DNA from: Streptosporangium becharense
GTDB lineage: Bacteria; Actinomycetota; Actinomycetes; Streptosporangiales; Streptosporangiaceae
Direction: 5' to 3'
DNA: 64,000 nt
Assembly (NCBI RefSeq): GCF_014204985.1
Contig: NZ_JACHMP010000001.1
Location: 248,001-312,000 of the forward strand
A program made the translations under genes and the position numbers. Positions 51,487 to 60,005 of this stretch are shown here, piece by piece; the first letter of the stretch is position 1; the number at the start of each line of letters is the position of its first letter. The notes under the pieces are model-generated. The model searched no databases and had not been told where the DNA came from. It was given only the letters and a program-made list of their open reading frames with translations.

Positions 51487-51901
51487 GTGATCACCTATCG
51501 TGCCACGCTCGACGTCTCCCGGGACCTGGTTCGCCATGTCGCCACCCTCCTGGCCGCCGAACGCCGTCGGCGCGGCACCCGCGCCGACACCCGGGCACTG
51601 ACCTGCTTCGGCCAAGCTGTCCTGGTCCTGCACTGGTTTCACGACCGCACCAACCCCACCGCCCTGGCCCGCGACCACCACATCTCCCGTGCCACCGCCT
51701 ACCGCTACCTGGACGAGGCCATCGAGATCCTGGTCGATCAGGCACCCGACCTGCACCAGTGCCTGCGCCACGCCCAAACCCAGGGACTACCCCACCTGAT
51801 CTTGGATGGCACCATCATCGCACCGACCGCTGCCGCGAGAAGACCACCAGCGTCAAAGGCGACAGCATCGATCTGCGGTATTCAGGAAAGGCCCACCACC
51901 A
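51487..51901 (+). pseudogene. IS5-like (DDE_Tnp_4) transposase N-terminal fragment
   Basis: GTG at 51487. The N-terminal HTH_Tnp_4 domain is intact (L-V-R-H-V-A-T-L-L, A-L-A-R-D-H-H-I-S-R-A-T-A-Y-R-Y-L-D-E), followed by the first catalytic Asp in L-I-L-D-G-T-I-I. A lost base near 51820 shifts the frame. The continuation T-D-R-C-R-E-K-T-T-S-V-K-G-D-S-I-D-L and S-G-K-A-H-H-H-G-G is in the next frame and stops at the junction with an inverted gene fragment at 51902. The last two DDE residues are gone. Confidence 0.8.
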
Positions 51902-51984
51902 CGGCGGCAAGCGGCGGGGCGACGACGGGCCGGCCGCGGTCGCCGGGGATGTGGTAGGGGTGCATCTGGCCGCGCTTGAGGTCG
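51902..51984 (-). pseudogene. inverted fragment copy of the hypothetical gene at 43817
   Basis: These 83 bases match 43822-43904 in opposite orientation with three mismatches. They encode D-L-K-R-G-Q-M-H-P-Y-H-I-P-G-D and V-V-A-P-P-L-A-A. There is no start, and the fragment is joined directly to the broken transposase. Confidence 0.8.
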
Positions 51985-52142
51985 AAGTCCCGGTAGTATC
52001 GGTGAAATTTCCAACGGATACGCAGGTCAGAAGCCCTTCCAAGGTTGGCCCTGGAAGACCGTCCGCCGAGGCTCTGACCAGCATTTCCGTTGCTTTTGCA
52101 GCGATCACTGCCGGGGCCCCTTTAGAGGTCTTTGTCTTCGCG

Positions 52143-52814
52143 TTAATTAAATAGGCATTCCGCGAACTGCTTGATCTCGGTGGACTTGCCGCCATGTCCG
52201 TCGAAGGACGACCTCACGTCACGATCCGTGAAGGCCACCGATCCGTTCACGAGGTATGCGAAGTTCCAGTCGTATTCCGCCCAGGCCCCATCGTCGATGC
52301 GGGTGCCACCAGGGCAATAGGTCCTCACCGTTAGTCTGGGCCCGTACCTGTTATCGCCGGGAGGTTGCGGCGTGCGTGCGACGGTCAAAACGGTGATCTT
52401 CTTCGGGAACTTTCCCGGATTAACGTTCGAGCATTCTAGGGTGATCTTCATCGAGACCTTGACCACCGGGTTCTCATCACCCTTGGTGGTGTTGGAGAAT
52501 TTGATGGACGAGCTCGCCGGATAGTTCGCCAAGGTGATCGCTTCGATTTTGACCCTCGTGGTCGCGATGGGGTCGCCGTCTGGTTCCTTTTCCATTCCCT
52601 GGCCCGATCCTTCGGCGGTCACGCCGACGACGTACGGAGCCCCCGACGGACAGTCCTTACTGACATCCGCGGTTGCCCCGGGGCCGATCGAGTTGAAATT
52701 CCAAACAGTCACCCGACTTTCGCCCATGGCTGCGGCCGGGGCGATCGAGCAGACGACTCCCGCAGTGGCGACGACGGCCACCGCGACTATACGCCTGACG
52801 TTAGACCGCATCAT
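52143..52814 (-). CDS. secreted protein of unknown function, lower GC
   Basis: This 223-residue protein has a clear signal peptide (N-V-R-R-I-V-A-V-A-V-V-A-T-A-G-V-V-C-S, cleavage near A-P-A-A-A-M) and a mature part rich in beta strands with four Cys, likely two disulfides (C-P-S-G-A-P, L-E-C-S-N, T-Y-C-P-G-G, A-E-C-L-F). No family was recognised. Codon use is visibly less GC-biased than neighbouring genes (many codons end in A or T), and it lies next to a broken transposase, which suggests acquisition. ATG at 52814 is taken for its AAAGGC upstream. ATG at 52838 is an alternative. Confidence 0.7.
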   Translation of the reverse strand: MMRSNVRRIVAVAVVATAGVVCSIAPAAAMGESRVTVWNFNSIGPGATADVSKDCPSGAPYVVGVTAEGSGQGMEKEPDGDPIATTRVKIEAITLANYPASSSIKFSNTTKGDENPVVKVSMKITLECSNVNPGKFPKKITVLTVARTPQPPGDNRYGPRLTVRTYCPGGTRIDDGAWAEYDWNFAYLVNGSVAFTDRDVRSSFDGHGGKSTEIKQFAECLFN

Positions 52815-53009
52815 GGTTTTGTTTGCCTTTGCCCTCATGGGTACCACTATGGCAGGGGGGGTTGGCGTTTTCTTGGGCCGGACTAGGACGTTGATTCCGC
52901 CGTGGCTCTCAAGCAATGCCGACGTGCACCACGAACAAGACGTTCCGCAACGTCGGCAGGCCGCCCAGTCGTTCCTCTCTCGCCATGAGATCAAGGCCTT
53001 TTCAGCCGA

Positions 53010-53042
53010 CTCCTAGCCGCCTCCTAGAAAGCTCCTAGCAGG
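53010..53042. repeat. three 11-bp tandem repeats
   Basis: CTCCTAG recurs three times with an 11-base period (starts 53010, 53021, 53032), one helical turn apart. Such spacing is that of SARP-type activator heptamers. It lies about 200 bases upstream of the secreted-protein start and at the 3' end of an oxidase remnant. Confidence 0.5.
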
Positions 53043-53307
53043 TCTTGAGCCAGGGCGGCTGAGCCGGTCGGCCTCCTGGGAGAAGGCCGTGGGCGAGCAG
53101 CCGGTCGGCGGCCTACCGGCCATTGAAAGCGGCCGAGTCCGTCCAGGGAAAGCCCAGGTGGTCTCCGGCGAGCACAATCGGATCCGCCGCGGTCATCGCG
53201 GAACGGTACGCGGTCACCGCACGTACATGTCCGACCGGTACTGCGGCCATGGCCTCCTCCCACCGTACGACGCGGCTGCCGGTGACCCAATCGGTCAGCC
53301 CGCGCAA
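53035..53307 (-). pseudogene. flavin amine-oxidase C-terminal remnant with nonsense codon
   Basis: The fragment encodes A-V-P-V-G-H-V-R-A-V-T-A-Y and V-L-A-G-D-H-L-G-F-P-W-T-D-S-A-A-F-N-G-R, the FAD-binding C-terminus of protoporphyrinogen-oxidase/amine-oxidase-like proteins. A TAG follows where TGG (Trp) is expected, after which A-A-D-R-L-L-A-H-G-L-L-P-G-G continues in the same frame to a stop at 53035. The N-terminal part is absent. Confidence 0.7.
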
Positions 53308-53342
53308 CAGCGGTTAGAGGGCGGCGACCGCGACAGAACGCA

Positions 53343-53486
53343 CGTCACGTCCTCGGCGTCCTGACCCTTCCCGCCCGCGGAGCCGCCATCCGCCAGCACG
53401 TCCGAGGCAGCCCTGCCCCAATCATCACCGACGCTCTCGGCTTCCACTGGGGCTCCCCCCGGGGCGTGAGCGGTACCCGCGCATGA
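53343..53486 (+). pseudogene. recombinase C-terminal remnant
   Basis: The segment L-P-A-R-G-A-A-I-R-Q-H-V-x-x-S-P-A-P-I-I-T-D-A-L-G-F-H resembles S-R-A-A-A-L-R-H-L-V-L-Q-A-P-A-P-V-I-A-R-M-L-G-Y near the end of the recombinase-like gene at 44155. It is only ~45 codons long and lies in opposite orientation at the other side of the island. Confidence 0.45.
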
Positions 53487-53605
53487 TCACGACCCGCAGG
53501 CTTTCTCAGCGTACCGTGTCGATCCGGCGCAAGGCCGTTCGTATAGAGGGTGAGAGGCCGGCGAACGCCGGCCGCGACGTTCGACACATCAAGGAGGCCC
53601 GGAAG

Positions 53606-53968
53606 ATGAAGCACTACCTGCTCAGCATCCAGCAGCCCGACGGCGGCCCGCCCGCGCCCGAGGTCCTGGAACCGATCATGCGGAACGTGAAGGCCTTCAA
53701 CGACGAACTGCGGGCCGCCGGCGCGTGGGTCTTCGCCGGCGGGCTGCACGACCCGGCCACGGCCACCGTGGTGCGGGTCCGCGACGAGGAGGTGCTCATC
53801 ACCGACGGCCCGTACGCCGAGGGCAAGGAGCACGTCGGCGGCATGTCCATCATCGCGGCACCCGACCTGGACGCCGCACTGGAGTGGGGAGGCAAGCTCG
53901 CCCGGGTGACCACGCTTCCGGTGGAGGTGCGCCCGTTCCAAGGGGAGCCGGATGACCACCTGGCGTAG
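53606..53968 (+). CDS. DGPF (YCII-related) protein of the second ECF42 locus
   Basis: This 120-residue DGPF-family protein has D-G-P-Y near residue 71 and P-V-E-V-R-P near the end, with an alpha-beta ferredoxin-like fold expected. The ATG at 53606 follows AAGGAGG. It precedes an ECF42 sigma gene, as in the 15-kb locus, but only one DGPF gene is present and the spacing to the sigma gene is larger (90 bases to ATG 54059). It is probably a regulon member and functional partner of the sigma factor. Confidence 0.9.
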   Translation: MKHYLLSIQQPDGGPPAPEVLEPIMRNVKAFNDELRAAGAWVFAGGLHDPATATVVRVRDEEVLITDGPYAEGKEHVGGMSIIAAPDLDAALEWGGKLARVTTLPVEVRPFQGEPDDHLA

Positions 53969-54058
53969 GGATCACACGTGCATCCGTTGCGAGGCCGCCT
54001 TCCCCGGACGCCGGTGGTCGCACCCGCGACCGCCGGCACCGTACCGGTGGGGGCCGCG

Positions 54059-55321
54059 ATGACGCCCGGCGCGTCGAGCCCGTCCACCGCGGAGATCGAG
54101 CGTGTCTTCCGCGAGGAGTACGGCCGTGCCGTCGCCGTCCTGGTCCGCCGTTTCGGTGAGATCGACACCGCTGAGGAGGCGGTCCAGGAGGCGTTCGCCG
54201 CGGCGCTGCGACGCTGGCCGGTCGAAGGGGCACCGCCGAGCCCGGCGGGCTGGATCATCACCACTGCCGTCAACCGGGCCGTCGACCGCCACCGCCGGGA
54301 GGCCTCGCGCGACGACCGGTATGCCCAGGCCGTCCTGCTGAACACCCGTGACGAACCGGCCGAGGAGGGGCCCGTGCGCGACGACCAGCTGCGCCTGCTG
54401 TTCATCTGCTGCCATCCGGCACTGGCCCCCGCCGCCCGCGTCGCGCTGACGCTGCGGTTGCTGGGCGGGCTCACCACGGCGCAGATCGCGCACGCGTTCC
54501 TGGTGCCCGAGCCGACGATGGCCCAGCGGCTGGTCCGGGCCAAGAACAAGATTCGCGACGCTCGGATCCCTTACCGCCTCCCCCGTGAGGCCGACCTGCC
54601 GGAGCGTCTGCGCTCGGTGCTGGCCGTGGTCTACCTGATCTTCACCGAGGGGCACACGGCCAGTTCGGGCGAGCGGTTGGGCCGCGAGGACCTGTGCACC
54701 GAGGCGATCCGCCTGGCCCGGCTACTGGCCGAGCTCATGCCCGACGAACCGGAGGTCCTGGGGCTGCTGGCGCTCCTGCTGCTCACCGAGTCCCGGCGGG
54801 CCGCCCGTACCGGCCCGGACGGCCACCTGATGCCGCTGGCCGACCAGGACCGCACCCGCTGGGACCACGACCTCATCACCGAGGGCCGAGTCCTGGTACG
54901 GGCGTGCCTGCGACGCGGCCGCCCTGGCCCGTACCAAGTCCAGGCGGCGATCAACGCCGTCCACAGCGACGCCCCGAACGCCGCCGCCACCGACTGGCGG
55001 CAAATCCTGCAGCTGTACGACCTGCTCCTGGCCCAGAACCCGAACCCTGTCGTGGCGCTCAACCGCGCGGTCGCCGTCGCCGAGGTCGAGGGGCCACAGG
55101 CCGCGCTGCTCCTGGTCGACGCCCTGGCCGCGGAGCGGGCCATGGACCGCTACCACCTGTACCACGCCATCCGCGCCGACCTGCTGCGTCGCCTGGGCCG
55201 CGGTGCGGAGGCGGCGCGGGCTTACGAGGCGGCGGCGGTCCGCACGCAGAACGCGACCGAGCGCGCCTTCCTGCAGCACCGTCACCAGGAGCTCGCCTCT
55301 GACCTAAAGGGGTGTCGGTAA
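54059..55321 (+). CDS. ECF42 RNA polymerase sigma factor, second locus
   Basis: This 420-residue ECF42 sigma factor has region 2 ([27 protein letters not shown]), region 4 ([29 protein letters not shown]) and the long helical C-terminal domain ([33 protein letters not shown]). ATG 54059 is preferred. GTG at 53978 would add 27 residues of low-complexity sequence. It is clearly divergent from the 15-kb paralogue, so the two loci are not a recent duplication. Confidence 0.93.
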   Translation: MTPGASSPSTAEIERVFREEYGRAVAVLVRRFGEIDTAEEAVQEAFAAALRRWPVEGAPPSPAGWIITTAVNRAVDRHRREASRDDRYAQAVLLNTRDEPAEEGPVRDDQLRLLFICCHPALAPAARVALTLRLLGGLTTAQIAHAFLVPEPTMAQRLVRAKNKIRDARIPYRLPREADLPERLRSVLAVVYLIFTEGHTASSGERLGREDLCTEAIRLARLLAELMPDEPEVLGLLALLLLTESRRAARTGPDGHLMPLADQDRTRWDHDLITEGRVLVRACLRRGRPGPYQVQAAINAVHSDAPNAAATDWRQILQLYDLLLAQNPNPVVALNRAVAVAEVEGPQAALLLVDALAAERAMDRYHLYHAIRADLLRRLGRGAEAARAYEAAAVRTQNATERAFLQHRHQELASDLKGCR

Positions 55322-55326
55322 GAAAC

Positions 55327-56914
55327 ATGTCAGCGCGTCATGGAAAGCACTGTTTGTCTGCCTTTGTGTTGCCCGATCTCACTCCGCGGCGTCCGGGTGC
55401 TGCGATCGGAGACACCGACCACTTCGCCCGCATGCCGGCCGAGGAGTACGGCCCGCGCCTGGTCGAGGTGCTGCCGCTGTTCCGCCACTGGAACACCGCC
55501 CGCTCGACCAGGCCCAGCGTCCGGTGGCTCAGGAACGCCGCGCGGATGCTCACCCCCGGTGCGATCGCCCTGGTCCGTGAGCTGCTCACACGGCTGGTGG
55601 CCTACCGGGGCGGAGACCGGGTCGTCCGCCATGACGACGAGGAGTGGCGGGACAAGGTCTTCCTCAAGGAGCACACCATCGTCGTGGTACGCGGCATCCT
55701 GTGGACCTGCCAGGTCATCGACGAGCGCTGGGTGACCTCGCTCGTCACCGACGTCGCGATGACCTGCGGCACCGGCAGCAACGGGATGGGCTCCACGTGC
55801 CGCTGCGAACCCGTCACCAACGCCGCCGTCGGCGTCCTGGCCCGCAAGGGCGGCCCCGACGTGATCGTCCCGCTGTCCAGAATTCAGGCGAAGGTGCCGG
55901 TCCGCTCCTCGACCATCCCGTCACCGGCCCCTACGCCCGCACCCTGGTCTGGCAGATCGCCGGCGGCCCGGCGGCCCTGCCGGTCAAGACCGCCGACGGC
56001 TGGGAACTGGCCGGCCACCGTCCTGCCCCCGATACCGTGGCAGGCCTGTGGTACCCGATCCACGCGACCGCCGACGAGGTGGCGGCATGGCGCGACCATC
56101 TCCTCGAGAACGATGTACGCCAGCCGTTCAAGCAGGTCTTCCGCGAGCTCTACCTGCCGCCCCCGCCGAGGAGCGGACCGGCACCTTCTCCAACCGTTTC
56201 GCCGGTCACATTCTGCGCTACGGCCAAGCCCGGACCCTGCTGGGCCAGCGCGGCTGGACCGGCCGGTCGATCGGCGACTGGGACTACGGGGGCGGCGGCG
56301 ACCAGGGCGAGGTGGTGCGCGATCTGGCGGGCTGGCAGGCGCACTGGGCCATGCACATCGTCCCCGCCCCCGAGGCCGAGACCACCATGCTGTGCGCCAC
56401 CGAGGGCATCACCTTCCACCGCGACGGGCAACCGGCGTCGATGGCCGACCTGCCGCCGCTGGTGCTGTCGGAAATCCTCCGCGAGGCCGACCTCGCCGTG
56501 GGCGTGGCCTCGGTCGCCCGCGACGACCAGGCGCCGATCGGCCACGAACACCATTGGCGCTCCCACGGCTTCGGCGAGCTGACGCAGACGGCCAAGACCC
56601 GGCGCGAGGTGCTGGCGCGGCTGCTGCCGAAATTGAAGATCGCCTCCCGGACGGAACTGACCGACAGATTCCTTCTTGTACGGGGTGACCTGAAAACATA
56701 CAAGATCCATCTAGGGTCGACGAACATTCTGATGGAGCCCAACGACGCCTACCTGTGCATCGTCCCGGCGAACGGGCACGCGGCCGGATCGATGTTCCTG
56801 CCGTTCGAGGACGACGGAGGCACCTTGTCGGTGATCCTTTCGAAGGCGTTCCTCCTGGCCGACGACACGGCGATCACAGACCCGACGATCACCCGGCAGC
56901 TCGGACCGGCCTGA
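55327..56914 (+). pseudogene. DUF4132-domain protein, two frameshifts
   Basis: Three consecutive frames give one DUF4132-type protein. First, P-G-A-A-I-G-D-T-D-H-F and H-D-D-E-E-W-R-D-K to about 55903. Then L-L-D-H-P-V-T-G-P-Y-A-R-T-L-V-W-Q to about 56160. Then E-E-R-T-G-T-F-S-N-R-F-A-G-H-I-L and Y-K-I-H-L-G-S-T-N-I-L-M-E to the stop at 56914. Each break is explained by one missing base in GC-rich sequence. DUF4132 occurs in large cytoplasmic proteins sometimes linked to WGR or HEAT domains, and its function is unknown. It is either pseudogenised or miscalled. The C-terminal third is well preserved. Confidence 0.8.
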
Positions 56915-56925
56915 AAGTGGGGGGT

Positions 56926-56956
56926 TTGACCCTCACACTGTGTGAGACGGCATCGT
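56926..56956 (+). promoter_or_regulatory. MerR-type promoter with 19-bp spacer and palindrome
   Basis: TTGACC (56926-56931) and CATCGT (56951-56956) are separated by 19 bases. The spacer contains CTCACAC-T-GTGTGAG (56932-56946), a perfect dyad. The overlong spacer with a centred dyad is the textbook target of MerR proteins that twist DNA, here that of the adjacent gene. Confidence 0.8.
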
Positions 56957-56966
56957 GGGGGACGTC

Positions 56967-57818
56967 ATGCTATCCATTGGAGAGTTCGCATCGATCGGCA
57001 GAGTGTCGATCCGGATGCTCAGGCACTACGACAGCATCGGCCTGCTGACCCCGGCGCGGGTCGACCCGTCAAGCGGGTACCGCTTCTACGACGACTCGCA
57101 GTTCGCCGCGCTCGACCACATCCTGGCGCTCAAGGACCTCGGGTTGCGGCTCGAGGCCATCACGCGGGTCGTCCGCGGCGAGGTCGACGGCGAGGAGCTG
57201 TACGAGCTGCTGGCCGCCAGGCGAGCGGAGCTCGCGGCGCAGATCGAGCGTGAGACCGCGTGCCTGCGCCGCCTCGATGCCCGTCTTCGACAACTCGAAG
57301 GAGAATCACCCATGTCCGAACAGAGCCGGCGACTCGCCGCACTCACGGTCGAGGTCAAGTCGCTGCCGCCCCTGCGCGTCGCCCGCGCCACGGCGACCGC
57401 GGGAGGCTTCGGGCCGGCCGCCATCTCCCCGGTCATCGGGCCGCTGTTCGACCGGTTGTACCGCAGTGTCGCCGACGCCGGCGTGCACGTCGGGCCGACG
57501 TCGGTCGCCACCTACGGGGCGGACACGGCCGGCGACGGCTCCGGGGTGATCGTGACCGCCGGGTTCCCCGTCGGCCCGGACGTCGTCTCCGGGGACGGTT
57601 TCGAGGTCGTCGAGCTCCCGGCCGTCGAATCGGCCGCGACGACCGTCCACCGCGGCTCGATGGCCACCATCGGCGGCACCTGGGAGGCGCTCCACCAGTG
57701 GACCGCCGAACAGGGCTACGGGCCGGACGAGGTGTGTCGCGAGTTCTACCTCGTGGCCGAACCGGATCCGCAGGAGAACTGGGTCACCGAGCTGCAGCTC
57801 CCGATCACTCGCCGCTGA
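56967..57818 (+). CDS. MerR-family regulator with GyrI-like ligand domain (BmrR type)
   Basis: This 283-residue regulator has its MerR HTH at 1-70 (I-G-E-F-A-S-I-G-R-V-S-I-R-M-L-R-H-Y-D-S-I-G-L-L, G-Y-R-F-Y-D-D-S-Q) and a long dimer helix to ~115. A GyrI-like/effector domain (~120-283) ends in E-F-Y-L-V-A-E-P. BmrR relatives sense lipophilic cations through this domain. ATG at 56967 begins the conserved head. The divergent 19-bp-spacer promoter just upstream indicates autoactivation. A strong terminator follows immediately. No efflux pump is adjacent. Confidence 0.92.
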   Translation: MLSIGEFASIGRVSIRMLRHYDSIGLLTPARVDPSSGYRFYDDSQFAALDHILALKDLGLRLEAITRVVRGEVDGEELYELLAARRAELAAQIERETACLRRLDARLRQLEGESPMSEQSRRLAALTVEVKSLPPLRVARATATAGGFGPAAISPVIGPLFDRLYRSVADAGVHVGPTSVATYGADTAGDGSGVIVTAGFPVGPDVVSGDGFEVVELPAVESAATTVHRGSMATIGGTWEALHQWTAEQGYGPDEVCREFYLVAEPDPQENWVTELQLPITRR

Positions 57819-57868
57819 GCCGCGGTCACCCGCCCGGGAGCGAGCGGGAGCGGGCGGGTGACCGCGGC
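57819..57868 (+). terminator. strong terminator after the BmrR-like gene
   Basis: Perfect 18-base arms 57819-57836 and 57851-57868 enclose a 14-base loop, starting at the stop codon of the MerR gene. Confidence 0.85.
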
Positions 57869-58076
57869 CGGCCCATCCGCAGGCCGTCCGGGGCATGGGG
57901 ATGTCACCGCCTCGTGACGCGCATGCCCTCGGTCACGTCAGGAGGCCCCTTCCCCGCCGCTCCAGCTCAGCACCGATTCCCAGCCCCTGATCCGGACCCT
58001 CCCACGCGGCCAACTGATCCGGGACACGCCCCGCGACCTGCGATCCGATCACCGGGGTTGTCCCTACCCTGCTGCC

Positions 58077-58568
58077 ATGGTCTTCGTTGTCGTCGCCTTC
58101 CTGGGGCTGGTGGCCGCCGCACTGGTGCACACGCTCGTCGACCGGGCGCCGGCGCGGCGCACCCGGTACCGCGTGGTCGAGATCTGGCTGCTGTGGTTCG
58201 TGGCCGGGGGCGGCGCGCTGTCGGCCTTCGGCGGGCTGACGCACATCGGCCCGTACGCGCCGCAGATCGCCGACAGCATCGGGTTCGCGCACAGCCCGTT
58301 CCAGTGGGAGGTCGGGTGGGCCGACATCGCGATCGGCACCATCGGCCTGCTGAGCATCTGGAACAGGGGGTCGTTCATGACCGCCGCGGTCATCGCCGTC
58401 GCCATCCTCTACTGGGGCGACGCCGCCGGCCACATCATGCAGTGGGCCGCGCACGGCAACACGGCGCCCAACAACGTCTGGACGATCCCCACCGACATCC
58501 TCCAGCCGCTGGTCGCGGTCGTCCTCCTCATTCTCTACCGCAAGGGCGGCGGGCCGAGGCGTCCGTGA
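58077..58568 (+). CDS. four-helix membrane protein (DUF6790-like)
   Basis: This 163-residue integral membrane protein has hydrophobic helices at about 2-20, 36-55, 85-115 and 135-155, with a polar H-S-P-F-Q-W-E-V-G-W-A-D segment near 77 and W-G-D-A-A-G-H near 118. It resembles the DUF6790 group of small bacterial membrane proteins. The function is unknown. A -10-like TACCCT ends about eight bases before the ATG at 58077, and no ribosome-binding site is seen, so the mRNA is probably leaderless. Confidence 0.8.
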   Translation: MVFVVVAFLGLVAAALVHTLVDRAPARRTRYRVVEIWLLWFVAGGGALSAFGGLTHIGPYAPQIADSIGFAHSPFQWEVGWADIAIGTIGLLSIWNRGSFMTAAVIAVAILYWGDAAGHIMQWAAHGNTAPNNVWTIPTDILQPLVAVVLLILYRKGGGPRRP

Positions 58569-58763
58569 CGCCGGCGAGCACCCGCGGGACACCGGCAGCG
58601 GGGCGATCGGCGGGGACCGGGATTCCCGGCCTGCGCCGCGGCCGGAGCCCGGCGCAGGCCGGAAATCCCGTCGGCGCGGCTCCGGGTCGATGGGGACGGC
58701 CGGAGCCCTCCCACGCGGACTCGGGGGAAGACCGGCCGGAGCGGCGAGATCGGGCGGGCGGCG

Positions 58764-59087
58764 CTACAACTCCGCTGCAAGCGTGTCGAGGAGGCGCCGG
58801 ACAGCCTGTTCGTCACGCTTGTAGAACTGCCATGCGCCGACCTTGGTACGGACGACGAGCCCTGCCTGGTGCAGCGTCCGCAGATGGGCCGACACGGTCG
58901 GCTGGGCGAGCCCCAGGCGCTCCTGGATCGTCGAGGCGCACACCCCCTCGACCTCGAACGAACCCACGGACTGCGGGGTGAAGTGCGCAGTCGGATCTTT
59001 CAACCAGCGCATGATGTCCAGCCGCGCATCGTTGGACAGGGCTCGAAGCGCGGCGGCCGTCCACTGCTCATCCGGATTCACGTTCAC
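58764..59087 (-). CDS. ArsR-family regulator
   Basis: This 107-residue winged-helix regulator has L-S-N-D-A-R-L-D-I-M-R-W-L, V-C-A-S-T-I-Q-E-R-L-G-L-A-Q-P-T-V-S-A-H-L-R-T-L (recognition helix) and the wing G-A-W-Q-F-Y-K. A single Cys (residue ~50) is present and no metal-binding Cys pair, so it probably senses a redox or organic signal. GTG at 59087. It diverges from the NAD(P)-binding protein gene, with a perfect palindrome in the gap. Confidence 0.9.
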   Translation of the reverse strand: MNVNPDEQWTAAALRALSNDARLDIMRWLKDPTAHFTPQSVGSFEVEGVCASTIQERLGLAQPTVSAHLRTLHQAGLVVRTKVGAWQFYKRDEQAVRRLLDTLAAEL

Positions 59088-59104
59088 ACCCTAACACAGG
59101 ATTG

Positions 59105-59118
59105 AATATTTAAATATT
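59105..59118. promoter_or_regulatory. ArsR operator palindrome
   Basis: AATATTTAAATATT is a perfect 14-base palindrome in the otherwise GC-rich gap between divergent ArsR and NAD(P)-binding genes. ArsR-family operators are typically AT-rich dyads of this length. Confidence 0.8.
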
Positions 59119-59211
59119 GCGATATAGCATCCTCCAGCGTCGGACAGGCGGACCGCCGCCGCGGCTCCGCTCGACCATGCCGACGACATCGACCACCGGA
59201 GGAAGCAAGCG

Positions 59212-59817
59212 ATGAAGGTAGGAATCCTTGGGACGGGGCGAATGGGCTCACGCCTGGCGGCGATGTACGCCAGGGCCGGGCACGAGGTGACCCTCGGCTC
59301 ACGTGACCTTGAGAAGGCTCGTTCACTGGTCGCCGATCTGGGCCTGAAGACACTGACCGCCGGAGATTACGACCAGGCCCTGGCCGCGCCGATCGTCCTG
59401 CCTGCGATCTTCATGCGAGACGGCCTGCTCGCCCTGCTGGAGCGGCTCGGCCCGACCCTGGAGGGGAAGATCCTCATCGACATCACCAACCCGTTCAACG
59501 CCGACTACTCCGACTTCACCACCCCCTGGGATGTCAGCAGTGCCGAGCAGATCGCCGAGGCACTGCCCCGGACGCGCGTGGTCGGCGCCTTCAAGAACGT
59601 CTGGTGGAACACCTTCGACAGGCCCGACTTCGACACGACGGTCAGCGACGTCCTCGTCATCTCGGATGATCACGAAGCGAAGCAGGAGGTGATGCGGCTC
59701 GGCACGGCGACCCCCTTCCGCTACGTCGACGCCGGGCCGCTGATCAACGCCCGCACCGTCGAACGCATGACCCTCCTCGCCGAGCAGCTCGACTACGGCT
59801 TCTTCCCCCGCGCGTGA
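59212..59817 (+). CDS. NAD(P)-binding oxidoreductase (F420:NADP reductase-like)
   Basis: This 201-residue single-domain Rossmann protein is related to F420H2:NADP oxidoreductase and pyrroline-carboxylate reductase N-domains: K-V-G-I-L-G-T-G-R-M-G-S-R-L at 2-15, T-L-G-S-R-D (Ser/Arg typical for NADP phosphate) near 27-32, D-I-T-N-P-F-N near 90, A-F-K-N-V-W-W-N near 125. It is likely a reductase repressed by the divergent ArsR. The ATG at 59212 follows GGAGG. It is followed by a ~190-base intergenic region. Confidence 0.88.
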   Translation: MKVGILGTGRMGSRLAAMYARAGHEVTLGSRDLEKARSLVADLGLKTLTAGDYDQALAAPIVLPAIFMRDGLLALLERLGPTLEGKILIDITNPFNADYSDFTTPWDVSSAEQIAEALPRTRVVGAFKNVWWNTFDRPDFDTTVSDVLVISDDHEAKQEVMRLGTATPFRYVDAGPLINARTVERMTLLAEQLDYGFFPRA

Positions 59818-59969
59818 TCCACCCTTAATGATCATGGTGGTTTCACCGGCTCCCCGCCGGAGGCGCGGAGCGCACCTCCGGCGGGGAGGGGGGCGAAGTC
59901 TCCGACGAACACGCCCCCGCCCCGCCGATGCGACGCCGGGCCCTGGGGCGGTAAGGCGACATCGCCGCA

Positions 59970-60005
59970 TTGACAGGCAAGTGAAGACTTGCCTATCATT
60001 GCCGT
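59970..60005 (+). promoter_or_regulatory. leaderless promoter with operator in the spacer
   Basis: TTGACA (59970-59975), 18 bases, TATCAT (59994-59999), then ATG at 60006. The spacer contains AGGCAAGT-GAAG-ACTTGCCT (59975-59994), a perfect 8-base dyad. It is almost certainly autoregulated by the ArsR protein. With the -10 only six bases from the ATG the transcript is leaderless. Confidence 0.85.
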
